A stretch of 64,000 bases of DNA from Streptomyces sp. R302 (GCF_012927245.1 NZ_JABBGE010000007.1:310001-374000); one strand, 5' to 3'; shown: positions 19,448-30,645, numbered from the stretch's first letter. Translations and numbers: made by a program. The notes: generated by a model not told the origin, from the sequence alone.

Positions 19448-20443
19448 TCAGCCGGCGAGCAGCTGCAGGGTGTCGATGACGCGGTTGGAGAAGCCCCACT
19501 CGTTGTCGTACCAGGCGACGACCTTGACGTGGCGGCCGTCGACGCGGGTGAGGGCGGCGTCGAAGATGGAGGAGTGCGGGTTGCCGGTGATGTCGGAGGA
19601 GACCAGCTCGTCCTCCGAGTACTCCAGGACGCCGGCGAGCTTGCCCTCGGCGGCCTTGCGGTAGGCCTCGAGGATCTCCTCGCGGGTGACCTCGCGGGCG
19701 ACCGTGGTGTTCAGCTCGACGATGGAGCCGACCGGCACGGGCACGCGGATCGAGTCGCCGGAGAGCTTGCCGTCCAGCTGCGGAAGGACCAGGCCGATGG
19801 CCTTGGCGGCGCCGGTGCTGGTGGGCACGATGTTGACGGCGGCGTTGCGGGCACGGCGGGCGTCGCGGTGCGGGCCGTCCTGGAGGTTCTGCTCCTGGGT
19901 GTAGGCGTGCACGGTCGTCATGAAGCCGTGCTCGATGCCGGCCAGCTCGTCGAGGACGGCGGCCAGCGGGGCGAGCGCGTTGGTGGTGCAGGAGGCGTTG
20001 GAGACGATCGTGTGCAGCTCGGCGTCGTACGTGTCGCTGTTCACGCCGTAGGCGAGGGTGACGTCGGCGCCGTCGGAGGGGGCGCTGACGAGGACCTTCT
20101 TGGCACCGGCGTCGAGGTGGAGGCGGGCGTCCTTGGCGCTGGTGAAGCGGCCGGTGGCCTCCAGGACGATGTCGACGCCCAGCTCGGCCCAGGGGAGCTG
20201 GGCCGGCTCGCGCTCGGCGAGGACCTTGATGCGGTGGCCGTCCACCACGAGGGTGTCGCCGTCGACGGAGACCGGGCGGCCGAGGCGGCCGGAGGTGGAG
20301 TCGAAGGCGAGGAGACGGGCCAGCGCCTTGGGCTCGGTGAGGTCGTTGACGGCGACGACCTCCAGCGTGGTGTCGCGCTCCAGGAGGGCGCGGAGCACGT
20401 TGCGGCCGATGCGACCGAAACCGTTGATGGCGATGCGAGTCAT
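19448..20443 (-). CDS. gap: Glyceraldehyde-3-phosphate dehydrogenase, type I
   Basis: This encodes 331 residues. INGFGRIGRNVLRA binds NAD, VVAVNDL has the Asp that favours NAD over NADP, SNASCTTN carries the catalytic Cys, and WYDNEWGFSNR closes the protein. It oxidises glyceraldehyde 3-phosphate in glycolysis. The gene stands alone rather than with pgk and tpi, so it is probably an accessory gap copy. A GlxA-like regulator gene lies just upstream with possible operator half-sites between them. Confidence 0.94.
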   Translation of the reverse strand: MTRIAINGFGRIGRNVLRALLERDTTLEVVAVNDLTEPKALARLLAFDSTSGRLGRPVSVDGDTLVVDGHRIKVLAEREPAQLPWAELGVDIVLEATGRFTSAKDARLHLDAGAKKVLVSAPSDGADVTLAYGVNSDTYDAELHTIVSNASCTTNALAPLAAVLDELAGIEHGFMTTVHAYTQEQNLQDGPHRDARRARNAAVNIVPTSTGAAKAIGLVLPQLDGKLSGDSIRVPVPVGSIVELNTTVAREVTREEILEAYRKAAEGKLAGVLEYSEDELVSSDITGNPHSSIFDAALTRVDGRHVKVVAWYDNEWGFSNRVIDTLQLLAG

Positions 20444-20525
20444 GATGCGGTGTCCCTTCCGTTTCTTCGTCACCCAGCCTCGCCTGCCGTGCCGCCGCGC
20501 GGCAGGGGCGAGATCGCCATGGTCC

Positions 20526-20547
20526 GCAAGGATCGTGCCAAGATCCT
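20526..20547. promoter_or_regulatory. Candidate AraC-type direct-repeat half-sites upstream of gap
   Basis: Two 11-mers, GCAAGGATCGT (20526-20536) and GCCAAGATCCT (20537-20547), agree at 8 of 11 positions and are exactly one helical turn apart. This is the layout bound by AraC-family monomers or dimers. They lie between the regulator gene's stop and the gap start, a good place to activate or repress gap. Confidence 0.4.
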
Positions 20548-20570
20548 GGCGATCGGGCCAGGTGAGGGGC

Positions 20571-21527
20571 TCAGTCGCCCTGCGTGAAGGTGCGCCGGTA
20601 GTCGGTCGGGGTGGTGCCGAGGATCCGCTGGAAGTGCATCCGCAGGTTGGCGCCGGTGCCGAGTCCGGTTTCGGCGGCGATCTGCTCGACGCCGAGTTCG
20701 GAGCGTTCGAGCAGTTCGCGGGCGCGGTCGACGCGGGCGCGCAGGAGCCACTGCATGGGGGTGTACCCGGTCTCCTCGACGAAGCGGCGCGAGAAGGTGC
20801 GGGGCGAGACGGCGGCGTGCCGGGCGAGGACGTCGAGCGTGAGGGGTTCGTCGAGGCGGTGGAGAACCCACTCGCGGGTGGCGGCGAACCGTTCGCCGTG
20901 GGGTTCGGGGACGCTGCGGGGCACGTACTGGGCCTGGCCGCCGCTGCGGTACGGGGCGGCGACGAGCCGGCGGGCGGCGTGGTTGGCGGCGCCGACGCCG
21001 AGGTCGCCGCGGAGGATGTGGAGGCAGAGGTCGATGCCGGAGGCGGCGCCGGCGGAGGTGAGAACGCTGCCCTCGTCGACGAAGAGGACGTTCTCGTCGA
21101 CCTGGACCAGGGGCCACTTCTCCGCCAGGGCACGCGCGTAGTGCCAGTGGGTGGTGGCGCGCCGGCCGTCGAGGAGGCCGGTCGCGGCGAGCGCGAAGGC
21201 GCCGGTGGAGATCGCCGCGAGCCGCGCCCCGCGCGCGTGCGCGGCGATCAGTGCCTCGACGACGGCCCCCGGCGGGTCCTCCCGGTCGGGAAATCGGTAT
21301 CCCGGGACGAAGACGATGTCGGCCCACCCGAGCGCGTCGAGCCCGTGGTCGACGTTGTACGACAACCCGTCACCGCCCGCGACGAGCCCGGGCGTGGCCC
21401 CGCAGACACGCACCTCGTAGGGCATGCTCGCCCGGGTCGTGAACACCTGGGCGGGGATCCCGACGTCGAGGGGTTTGGCACCTTCGAGGACGAGAACGGC
21501 GACGCGGTACAGACGGGTGGGTGGCAC
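20571..21527 (-). CDS. GlxA-family transcriptional regulator (DJ-1/PfpI domain plus AraC helix-turn-helix)
   Basis: This encodes 318 residues from GTG 21527. The N-terminal DJ-1/PfpI-like amidotransferase domain (AVLVLEGAKPLDVGIPAQVF to about residue 185) has a Ser-Thr-Gly nucleophile elbow (AISTGAFALA) where active enzymes have Cys, so it is probably a sensor. The C-terminal AraC domain holds two helix-turn-helix motifs (LDVLARHAAVSPRTFSRRF and GVEQIAAETGLG). It lies upstream of gap on the same strand and is a candidate regulator of it. Its upstream region is the long tandem array. Confidence 0.87.
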   Translation of the reverse strand: MPPTRLYRVAVLVLEGAKPLDVGIPAQVFTTRASMPYEVRVCGATPGLVAGGDGLSYNVDHGLDALGWADIVFVPGYRFPDREDPPGAVVEALIAAHARGARLAAISTGAFALAATGLLDGRRATTHWHYARALAEKWPLVQVDENVLFVDEGSVLTSAGAASGIDLCLHILRGDLGVGAANHAARRLVAAPYRSGGQAQYVPRSVPEPHGERFAATREWVLHRLDEPLTLDVLARHAAVSPRTFSRRFVEETGYTPMQWLLRARVDRARELLERSELGVEQIAAETGLGTGANLRMHFQRILGTTPTDYRRTFTQGD

Positions 21528-21600
21528 GCTGACGAGCCTACGCGGCCCGACGGCGCCGACCGCCACGCGCGGGCACGCGCGCGTGGGGGGTGTGGGGTGG

Positions 21601-22262
21601 GGTGGGCGACGCCCGGCCTCCACGACGGCAGGGCGCGCCCGGCCACGCGTGTGTCAGGCCGAGACGGCCAGCGCCCGGCTTCAACCACGGTGGGCGGCCG
21701 GACCACGCGCGCGAGGGACAGGACGGGCGGCGCCCGGCCTCCACGACGGTGCGGCGCGCGCCCACACTCACGGGGAAGGCGGGACGGGCGGCGCCCGGCC
21801 TTCACAACGGTGCGGCGACCCGGCCACGCACACGAGGACGGGACGGGCCGCGCCCAGCCACCACAACGATGCGGCGGCGCGCCCACACGCACGGGGAAGG
21901 CGGGACGGGCCGCGCCCGGCCACCACAACGATGCGGCGACCCGGCCACGCACACGAGGACAGGAGGGGCCGCGCCCAGCCACCACAACGATGCGGCGGCC
22001 CGGCCACGCGCGCGAAAGCGGGAGGGGCCGCGCCCGGCCTAAGCGACGGTGTGGCGACCCGCCCACGCGCGCGTGGAAGGCGGGACGGGCCTCGCCCGGC
22101 CCTCACGGTGGTATGGCTCCGCGGCCCGCGCGCGCTTCGGGCGCGGCGGGCGGCGCTCGGGCTTGCACGGTGGTGTGGCGGCGGCCCGGCCACGTCCGTG
22201 CCGGAGGGGGCGGGCGGCGCTCGGCTTCCACGACGCGCTGGCGGCGCGGCCACGCGCGCGTA
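21601..22262. repeat. Tandem array of about eleven degenerate 60-bp units
   Basis: The gene-free 744-base stretch between the regulator start (21527) and the alcohol dehydrogenase stop (22272) is filled by about 11 head-to-tail units of 60 bases. Unit starts lie near 21601, 21661, 21721 and every 60 bases to 22201. Most units carry a short inverted repeat of the GGGC(G/C)GCGCCC type, then a CCNCNACGRTGYGGCG block, then CCACGCGCGCG or a close variant. Units near 21841-22020 are almost identical and the outer ones have diverged. Because the period is a multiple of three, several frames stay open, but none looks like a real protein. No unique spacers exist, so this is not a CRISPR array. Confidence 0.85.
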
Positions 22263-22271
22263 GGCGTGGGG

Positions 22272-23312
22272 TCAGTCGTTCGGGAGGATCACCGCGCGGC
22301 CGTCGACGCGGCCGGCGTGGAGTCGCTCGTAGGCTTCGGGGGCTTCGTCCAGGCCGTAGGTCTCGACGTGGACGTCGACGGCGCCCGTGCGGGCCAGGTC
22401 CAGGACCTCGATGAGTTCGGCACGGGTGCCCCAGTAGGGGGAGGCTACGGAGACCTCGTACGGGAGGGCGCCGAAGCCGACGGGGAGGGTGCCGCCGCCG
22501 AGGCCGACGATGGTGACGTCGCCCTCGACCGCGGCCATGGCCCCGGCGGAGGCGGTGGTGGGCGGGGCGCCGACGAAGTCGAGGACGACCTCGGCGCCGC
22601 GCCCGTCGGTGAGGTCGCGGACGGTGCCGGCGGCGGAGGAGTCGGAGAGGACCGTCTCGTGGGCGCCGACGGCCCGCGCGAGGGCCAGCTTCTCCTCGGC
22701 GACGTCGAGGGCGACGACCCGGGCGGCGGTCAGCGCGCGCAGCAGCTGGACGGCGACGTGCCCGAGGCCTCCGGTGCCGATGACGACGGCGGTGGAGCCG
22801 GGCACGAGCTTCGGCAGGGAGCGCTTGATCGCGTGGTACGGGGTGAGGCCGGCGTCGGTCAGCGGCACCGTCTTCACCGGGTCGAGGCCGCCCAGCGGGA
22901 CGAGGTGGCGGGGGCTGTCCACGATCATGTACTCGGCGATGGCGCCGGGCGCGCCGAGTCCGGGCGGGCGGATGCCGAGCTCGGCGGCGCGCAGGCAGTA
23001 GTTCTCCTTGCCCTGGGCGCACATGAAGCAGTTTCCGCAGCCCCAGGGGCCGTAGACGGCGACGGCGTCGCCCTCGGCGAAGCCGGTGACGCCGTCGCCG
23101 AGGGCGGCGACGGTGCCGACGCCCTCGTGACCGAGGGTGAGGGGCAGCGGGAAGGGCAGTTGTTCGGCGGGCCAGCTCATGACGGCGATGTCGGAGTGGC
23201 AGACGCCGGCGGCGGTGACCTTCAGGAGGACCTGCCCGGGGGCGGGCTCCGGGTCGGGGACGGTGACGACCTCGGGGGCGGCGCCCACGGTGCGGTACTG
23301 CAGGGCCTTCAT
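22272..23312 (-). CDS. Zinc-dependent NAD(P) alcohol dehydrogenase (MDR family)
   Basis: This encodes 346 residues from ATG 23312 with a GAGAGGAAG site upstream. The catalytic zinc region is AGVCHSD and GHEGVG, the structural zinc cysteines lie in CGNCFMCAQGKENYC, and the cofactor site is VIGTGGLGHVAVQLL. It should interconvert a primary or secondary alcohol and its aldehyde or ketone in the cytosol. The substrate is not evident. It is isolated between the repeat array and the C45 peptidase gene. Confidence 0.9.
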   Translation of the reverse strand: MKALQYRTVGAAPEVVTVPDPEPAPGQVLLKVTAAGVCHSDIAVMSWPAEQLPFPLPLTLGHEGVGTVAALGDGVTGFAEGDAVAVYGPWGCGNCFMCAQGKENYCLRAAELGIRPPGLGAPGAIAEYMIVDSPRHLVPLGGLDPVKTVPLTDAGLTPYHAIKRSLPKLVPGSTAVVIGTGGLGHVAVQLLRALTAARVVALDVAEEKLALARAVGAHETVLSDSSAAGTVRDLTDGRGAEVVLDFVGAPPTTASAGAMAAVEGDVTIVGLGGGTLPVGFGALPYEVSVASPYWGTRAELIEVLDLARTGAVDVHVETYGLDEAPEAYERLHAGRVDGRAVILPND

Positions 23313-23474
23313 GGCGGCTTCCTCTCCGGCGCCGCCGTGGCCCTCGGCGATGCCGAGGCGGGCGGGCACACCTTCTCCAGGGTGAAGCCGGACCGCGGCA
23401 CGCGCGCGGTGGCGGGCGCCGCACGGGGCCCCGGACGCGGGCGCCGGACGCGGGCGCCGGACACCGGCGGGAGC

Positions 23475-24575
23475 TCAGGCGCGCAGCGTGTACCAGGGGC
23501 GTTCGGCGTGCTCGGCGGGGGTGCCGTCGAGGATGCGCGCGGTGCGGGCCGCCGGGTCGAGGAGGACGGTCGCGAGGCTGGCCCAGCGGCGGCCGAGCGG
23601 GGCCTCCGGGTCGGGCACGCAGCTGACGGGCGGTTCGCCGGGGCCGGTGACCAGGAGCCGCAGCAGGTCGTCGTGGGTGGTGGCGGGCGCATGGTCGAGG
23701 CGGTCGCGGAGGAAGGCGTACCGCTCGCCGGAATCGGGCTGGTAGAGCCAGGTCTTCTCGCGGCGGGCGGGTCCGGGGGTGAGGAAGTGGTTGGTGCGCA
23801 GGCGGGTGCCGTCGGGCGTCGGCGGCGCTTCGAAAACGCCGTCGGGGCTGAGGTCGAGCAGGACGGCCCGCCGCCGGTCGAAGAGGAGGAAGGAGCCGGA
23901 GGAGGCGAGCGGCGCGGAGCGGATCAGCTCGACGGCGTGGGCGGCGTCGTCGGCCTCCTCCAGGACGAGGGCGGCGAGCACGTGCACCGGGAGGCCGCCG
24001 ACGCGGTCGTCGCGGTGGCCGAGGATGTTGAAGTGGAGGGCGAGGCCCGCGCTGTTGACGCCGATCTTGGCGAGGATGCCGTGTTCGGTGAGGCCGACGT
24101 AGCGGTGGGCGCCGCCGGCGGAGTCGACGGTGTGCCAGGAGGAGCCCAGTTCGACGTGCCAGTCCCAGGTCTGGACGCCGAGGTGGGTGGTGCCGCCGTC
24201 GGCGGCGGGGACGCGGCGGACGACGGTGGAGCACTCGCCGGGCGGGACCGTGCGGCTCCGGGCGAGGATCTCGGTACGGGCGTTGAGCGCGGCGACCCGC
24301 CAGGGTTCGGCTCCGGCCCCTTCCGCGATGCCCTCGATCTGCTCGCGCAGGGCGGGCCGGAAGGCGTCGACGGCGTCAAGGGCCCGGTGCGCGTCGTCGC
24401 GGACGGTCGCCTCGGGTATCTCCGCGAGGGCGAAGAGCCGGTCGTAGACGTCGAGGGCGGTGTTCAGCCCCTCGGCGAGCCGGGCGCCCCGTCGGCGGCC
24501 CCGCTCGCGCGGGTCGGCGGCGTCGACGGCGACGTGGAGCCGGTGGTCGGGGCGGGGGAAGGCGGTGCGGGACAT
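23475..24575 (-). CDS. C45-family autoproteolytic acyltransferase/hydrolase (penicillin acyltransferase-like)
   Basis: This encodes 366 residues from ATG 24575. VPPGECSTVVRR carries Cys115, the likely N-terminal nucleophile exposed by self-cleavage, as in acyl-CoA:6-aminopenicillanate acyltransferase. WDWHVEL, GLTEHGILAKIGVNSAGLAL and TNHFLTPGP are typical family blocks. There is no signal peptide. The natural substrate of actinobacterial members is mostly unknown. A palindrome lies just upstream at 24610-24629. Confidence 0.85.
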   Translation of the reverse strand: MSRTAFPRPDHRLHVAVDAADPRERGRRRGARLAEGLNTALDVYDRLFALAEIPEATVRDDAHRALDAVDAFRPALREQIEGIAEGAGAEPWRVAALNARTEILARSRTVPPGECSTVVRRVPAADGGTTHLGVQTWDWHVELGSSWHTVDSAGGAHRYVGLTEHGILAKIGVNSAGLALHFNILGHRDDRVGGLPVHVLAALVLEEADDAAHAVELIRSAPLASSGSFLLFDRRRAVLLDLSPDGVFEAPPTPDGTRLRTNHFLTPGPARREKTWLYQPDSGERYAFLRDRLDHAPATTHDDLLRLLVTGPGEPPVSCVPDPEAPLGRRWASLATVLLDPAARTARILDGTPAEHAERPWYTLRA

Positions 24576-24609
24576 GGGCGGGCTTCCTGGGCGGGTGACG
24601 GGACCATCA

Positions 24610-24629
24610 TATTGGCCATGCGACCAATA
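24610..24629. promoter_or_regulatory. Candidate operator palindrome between the C45 gene and the HEAT gene
   Basis: TATTGGCCATGCGACCAATA has TATTGG and CCAATA arms around 8 bases in an AT-rich island of the 179-base divergent gap. It sits 35 bases upstream of the C45 gene start. The cognate regulator is unknown. Confidence 0.45.
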
Positions 24630-24754
24630 AAACCTGCGGCTCATCCAACAACCTCCCCGCACCACCGTCAAGCCCGCCCCTCCCCCACCCCCGGACACCC
24701 CGTCAGAACCTCATCGGGACAGGCCTGTCAGTGGGCTGCGGCAGACTCGGGACC

Positions 24755-26911
24755 ATGCTCACGGGGATCGACGACATCGACTGGACCGGGCTCCAGCACG
24801 CCTACGGGGACGCCTCCGACGTGCCGGAGATGCTGCGCGGGCTGCTCTCCGCCGACGCGGACGAGCGGGAGGGGGCCCTGGACGCGCTCTACGGGACGGT
24901 CCACCACCAGGGGGACGTGCACGACAGCACGGTGGCCTGCCTCCCCTTCCTCTTCGAGATCGCCACCACCCCCGGCCCCGAGGGGCGCGGCGAGGTGGTG
25001 GAGCTGCTGCGGAGCATCCACGGCGACGGACGCGACCCCGAGGTGATGGACTTCTGGTCGGACGACGAGGAGGAGTACGAGGAGTGGTGCCGGCTCCTCG
25101 ACCGCGCCGAGGCGGACGTCCGCGACCGCGCCGGAAGCCTCCTGCCGCTCCTCGCCGACCCGGACCCCGGGGTGCGGCGGGCCGTGCCGGGGGCGCTCGT
25201 ACAACTGCTGCCGGACCCGGAGGGCGTACGGGCGGCCCTGACGGGACGGCTCGCGGCGGAGGCGGAGGAGGACCCGACCGTGCTGCGCGCGGTGGCCGCG
25301 GCCCTCGGCGACCTGGGGGTGCGCCACGCCCGGCTCGCCGGGGCGACGGCCGACGCCCTGGCGCCGCTGCTCGACCGGCCCGGCGGCGGTCTCCCCCTCG
25401 CGGCGCTCACCGCCCTCGCGCGCTGCGCCCCGGACCGCCTCCCCGAGCCGGCGGTCACGGCCCGGCTCGCGGCGGCGGAGCTGCGGACGGCCCGGGAAGG
25501 CGCGCCCGAGACCGAACGCGCCCCGGCGCGGTCCACGGACAGCACCCTGATCGGCTATCTGCGCCGGCTGCGCGCCGAGCACACGGCGGGCACCCGGGCG
25601 CCCTGGGCGACCGACCTCCTGGGCGAGCTGCACTTCGCCCTCGGCGACCGGGTGGAGGCGCGGTTCGCGCTCGTCGCCGACCAGTTGGGCAGCCCCGAGC
25701 GGGGGCAGCGCCGCGAGGCGGTGAACGCGGCCGGGACGCTGCTGTCCGGCTGGCGGGGGCCGCACGAGGAGCCGGTACGGCTCCTGGGCGAGCTGGTCCT
25801 CCACGCCGACCCGGTGCTCGCGCGCGAGGCGGCCGCCGAGCTGTGCCGGCTCGCCGTCATCGGGGCACCGGCGGCCGAGGCGCTGGCCGCGCGCGTGGCG
25901 CGCGGCCCCGGGCTGCCGCCGCAGGCGCGCTGGCACGAGACGAGTTACGGGGCGGCGCTCTGCGCGCTGGCGGCCCAGGGCGACCCGCGGGCCGTTCCCG
26001 GCCTGGCCGAGGTGCTGCGGTACGGACACGTGCCCGAGGAGCTGCCGGAGTGGCTGGCGCGCATGGCCCCGGAGACGGCCGCGCGGCTCGCCCCCGCGCT
26101 GACCGCCCGGCTTGCGGCGACGGTCGGCGCGGGCCGGAGCTCCTTCGCGGCGCAGCTCCTGGGGGCGGCGGCCGTGGCCGCCCCGGAGGCCGCCGTCACG
26201 GCCGCGGCCGGCTGTCTGAACCTGGAGGGCAAGGCCCGGCTCCGCTCCCGGGAAGCGGCGCTGCGCACCCTGGCCGGTCTCGGCGCCGCCGCGGAGCCGG
26301 CGCTCCCGGCCCTTCGGGGTCTCGTCGGGGAGGCCGACGGGGCCGCGCTCGCGGCGGCGCTGTGGGCGGCGGGCGGCGACGCGGAGGCCAGGCGGGCCCT
26401 GGCGGCACTGGAGGCGGGGCTCGGCGCCGGGAGCTCCGGGGGCGCGGGCGCCGAGCGCCACGACGCCCTGCGCGCGCTCGCGTGTGCCGGGACGGCGGCG
26501 GCCCCGCTGCTTCCCGCGCTGCGCGGGCTCGCCGCGCGCCCGGACGAGGTCGACGCCTGGCACGCGGGCGCGCTGGCGGAGGCCCTGTGGCGGGTGGGCG
26601 GGGACCCCGGGGAGACGCTGGCGGCGAGCCTCCACGCCTGGGAGCGGAGCAGATCCAGCCGCCCCGACATGACGGAGATCTGGGCCGCCCTCGGCCCGGC
26701 CGCGGCCCCCGTCCTCCCGCTGCTGCGCGCCGAGTCGGCCGCGCCGCGCCGCCACGACAACGAGGGCGGCCGGCGGGGCCGGATGCGCTTTCGCGTCGCG
26801 GAGGACGAGCGGCTGCTCCGGCACGCGCGGACGGTCCTCGCCGCGTGCGGGGCTCCGTACCCGGGGCCGGGGCTCAGGCCGAGCAGTTCGGGCAGACGCC
26901 CCGATAGGTGA
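24755..26911 (+). CDS. HEAT-repeat protein
   Basis: This encodes 718 residues from ATG 24755; a GTG at 24731 is a weaker alternative. There is no ribosome site, but CAGACT at 24742-24747 could give a leaderless start. The whole protein is alpha-helical, Ala/Leu/Arg-rich repeats of 35-45 residues such as LADPDPGVRRAVPGALVQLL and ALGDLGVRHARLAG, which suits a protein-binding solenoid. No catalytic motif is seen. The last 38 bases overlap the Fur-family gene on the opposite strand. Confidence 0.85.
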   Translation: MLTGIDDIDWTGLQHAYGDASDVPEMLRGLLSADADEREGALDALYGTVHHQGDVHDSTVACLPFLFEIATTPGPEGRGEVVELLRSIHGDGRDPEVMDFWSDDEEEYEEWCRLLDRAEADVRDRAGSLLPLLADPDPGVRRAVPGALVQLLPDPEGVRAALTGRLAAEAEEDPTVLRAVAAALGDLGVRHARLAGATADALAPLLDRPGGGLPLAALTALARCAPDRLPEPAVTARLAAAELRTAREGAPETERAPARSTDSTLIGYLRRLRAEHTAGTRAPWATDLLGELHFALGDRVEARFALVADQLGSPERGQRREAVNAAGTLLSGWRGPHEEPVRLLGELVLHADPVLAREAAAELCRLAVIGAPAAEALAARVARGPGLPPQARWHETSYGAALCALAAQGDPRAVPGLAEVLRYGHVPEELPEWLARMAPETAARLAPALTARLAATVGAGRSSFAAQLLGAAAVAAPEAAVTAAAGCLNLEGKARLRSREAALRTLAGLGAAAEPALPALRGLVGEADGAALAAALWAAGGDAEARRALAALEAGLGAGSSGGAGAERHDALRALACAGTAAAPLLPALRGLAARPDEVDAWHAGALAEALWRVGGDPGETLAASLHAWERSRSSRPDMTEIWAALGPAAAPVLPLLRAESAAPRRHDNEGGRRGRMRFRVAEDERLLRHARTVLAACGAPYPGPGLRPSSSGRRPDR

Positions 26912-27287
26912 CGTCGACCTTGGAGACGGTGAAGCCGTAGCGCTCGGAGGCGGGGAGGACGGCGAGCGGGTCGCCTTCGGGGTGGACGTCGCGGATGGTG
27001 CCGCACTCCACGCACACCAGGTGCTGGTGGGCGTGGCGGGCGTTGGGGTCGTACCGCTTCGCGCGGCCGTCGGTGGAGAGCTCCACCACCTCGCCGAGGG
27101 AGACCAGTTCGCCGAGGGTGTTGTAGACGGTCGCCCGGGCGATCTCGGGAAGTCGCTCCACGGCGCGTGCGTGCACCTCGTCGGCGGTGAGGTGCACGTG
27201 CTCGCCGTCGAGGACCTCCGCGACGACACGCCGCTGCGACGTCATCCGCCACCCTCGGGCGCGCAGCCGCTCCAGCAGGTCACTCAT
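26874..27287 (-). CDS. Fur-family regulator (PerR/FurA-like)
   Basis: This encodes 137 residues from ATG 27287. A winged helix (RMTSQRRVVAEVL... ARATVYNTLGELV) is followed by the metal region RHAHQHLVCVECG and CPNC, giving two CxxC pairs for structural zinc. Divergent placement from katG points to peroxide sensing, with iron oxidation releasing repression. In S. coelicolor furA lies in tandem with its catalase-peroxidase gene, so the divergent layout here differs. Its 3' end overlaps the HEAT gene by 38 bases. Confidence 0.9.
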   Translation of the reverse strand: MSDLLERLRARGWRMTSQRRVVAEVLDGEHVHLTADEVHARAVERLPEIARATVYNTLGELVSLGEVVELSTDGRAKRYDPNARHAHQHLVCVECGTIRDVHPEGDPLAVLPASERYGFTVSKVDVTYRGVCPNCSA

Positions 27288-27370
27288 AGGGGCTACCTGT
27301 TCCTTCTCGGCGAAGGCCGGAGCGCGGGGCGTCCTCCCCCCGGCACTCCACCTCCACTTTGACATTGTTC

Positions 27371-27398
27371 TTGACTTGGACTTCGTCCATTGTAGGAT
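27371..27398 (+). promoter_or_regulatory. katG promoter with internal palindrome (candidate Fur/PerR site)
   Basis: TTGACT at 27371-27376 and TAGGAT at 27393-27398 are separated by 16 bases. The spacer holds the inverted repeat TGGAC-TTC-GTCCA, which would place a bound regulator squarely on the promoter. The region is AT-rich compared with its surroundings. Confidence 0.65.
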
Positions 27399-27433
27399 CA
27401 GTTTTGTTGATGGCCAAGGGACAGGAAGAGCTC

Positions 27434-29659
<2,226 letters not shown>

Positions 29660-29670
29660 CCCACCCCGCC

Positions 29671-29741
29671 GGGGCGGCCGCCGCGAGCCGGCCGCCCCGC
29701 ACCCCCGCGCCCCCGTGACCCCGCCCCGGTCACGGGGGCGC
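29671..29741. terminator. Two consecutive hairpins between convergent katG and the aldolase gene
   Basis: The first hairpin pairs GGGGCGGCC (29671-29679) with 29690-29698. The second has a perfect 14-bp stem, GCGCCCCCGTGACC (29707-29720) with 29728-29741 and a 7-base loop. Together they can stop transcription from both directions. Confidence 0.85.
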
Positions 29742-29755
29742 ACCCCTGTCCGGGG

Positions 29756-30592
29756 TCAGCGGGGGTCGAGCAGTCCCAGGAGGTGGGCGACGGCCTCGGC
29801 GACGGCGCCGCGGGCCGGGGTGAGGTACCGGCGCGGGTCGACGTCGGCGGGGTGGGCGGCGAGGTGGTCGCGGACGGCGCCGGTGAAGGCCTTGTTGAGG
29901 TGCGTCGAGACGTTCACCTTCGTCATGCCGACGGCGACGGCCCGCGCGAGCAGCGGGTCGGGGACGCCCGAGGAGCCGTGCAGGACGAGGGGGACGTCGA
30001 CGGCGGCCCGGAGCCGGGCGATCAGGTCCAGGTCGAGGACGGCGTCCCTGGTGACCATCTGGTGGACGCTGCCGACGGCGACGGCGAGCGCGTCGACGCC
30101 GGTGGCGGCGACGAAGGCGCGGGCCTCTTCGGGGTCGGTGCGGACGCCGGGATCGTGGGCGCCGCCCTTGCCGCCGACCTCGCCGAGCTCCCCCTCGACC
30201 CAGACGCCGTGCCGGTGGCAGTGGTCGACGACCTCCCGGGTGGTGGCCACGTTCTCCTCGTACGGCAGCCGCGCGGCGTCGAACATGACGGAGCCGAGGC
30301 CGAGTTCCACGGCCTCGCGCACGAGGTCCGGGTTCTCCGCGTGGTCGAGGTGGACGGCGACGGGTGTCTTGGCGGCGCGGGCCAGCGCGAGCGAGGCGAG
30401 CGCGACGGGTTCGAGGCCGCCGTGGTAGCGGACGGTGTTCTCGCTGATCTGGAGGACGACGGGCCGGTCGGCCCGCTCGGCGCCGATGACGATGGCCTCG
30501 GCGTGCTCCAGCTGGAGGACGTTGAAGGCACCCACGCCGGCGCCGTCGGCGTGCGCCCGCCGGACGATCTCGTGGGTCGGGGTCAGTGGCAT
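29756..30592 (-). CDS. Class II fructose/tagatose-bisphosphate aldolase-like protein
   Basis: This encodes 278 residues. AFNVLQLEHAEAIVIGAE, VHLDHAEN with the metal-binding His, EGELGEVGGKGG, and LHGSSGVPD belong to the KbaY/GatY/FbaA family of zinc aldolases. Context with a SIS isomerase and a DeoR regulator suggests cleavage of a ketose phosphate from amino-sugar or galactitol catabolism rather than glycolysis. No matching kinase gene lies in the window. Confidence 0.88.
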   Translation of the reverse strand: MPLTPTHEIVRRAHADGAGVGAFNVLQLEHAEAIVIGAERADRPVVLQISENTVRYHGGLEPVALASLALARAAKTPVAVHLDHAENPDLVREAVELGLGSVMFDAARLPYEENVATTREVVDHCHRHGVWVEGELGEVGGKGGAHDPGVRTDPEEARAFVAATGVDALAVAVGSVHQMVTRDAVLDLDLIARLRAAVDVPLVLHGSSGVPDPLLARAVAVGMTKVNVSTHLNKAFTGAVRDHLAAHPADVDPRRYLTPARGAVAEAVAHLLGLLDPR

Positions 30593-30645
30593 GGTCCTGC
30601 TCCGGGTACGAAGGGGTGGGTACGGGGCGGGCGGGGCGAGCCGGT

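Noticed and set aside
21601..22262. CRISPR array
   Set aside because: Units are contiguous and degenerate along their whole length, with no constant repeat alternating with unique spacers and no cas genes nearby.
21424..22263. Long open frames on both strands through the 60-bp array
   Set aside because: The array period is divisible by three and GC-rich, so stop codons are rare in several frames at once. No ribosome site or recognisable domain supports a protein.
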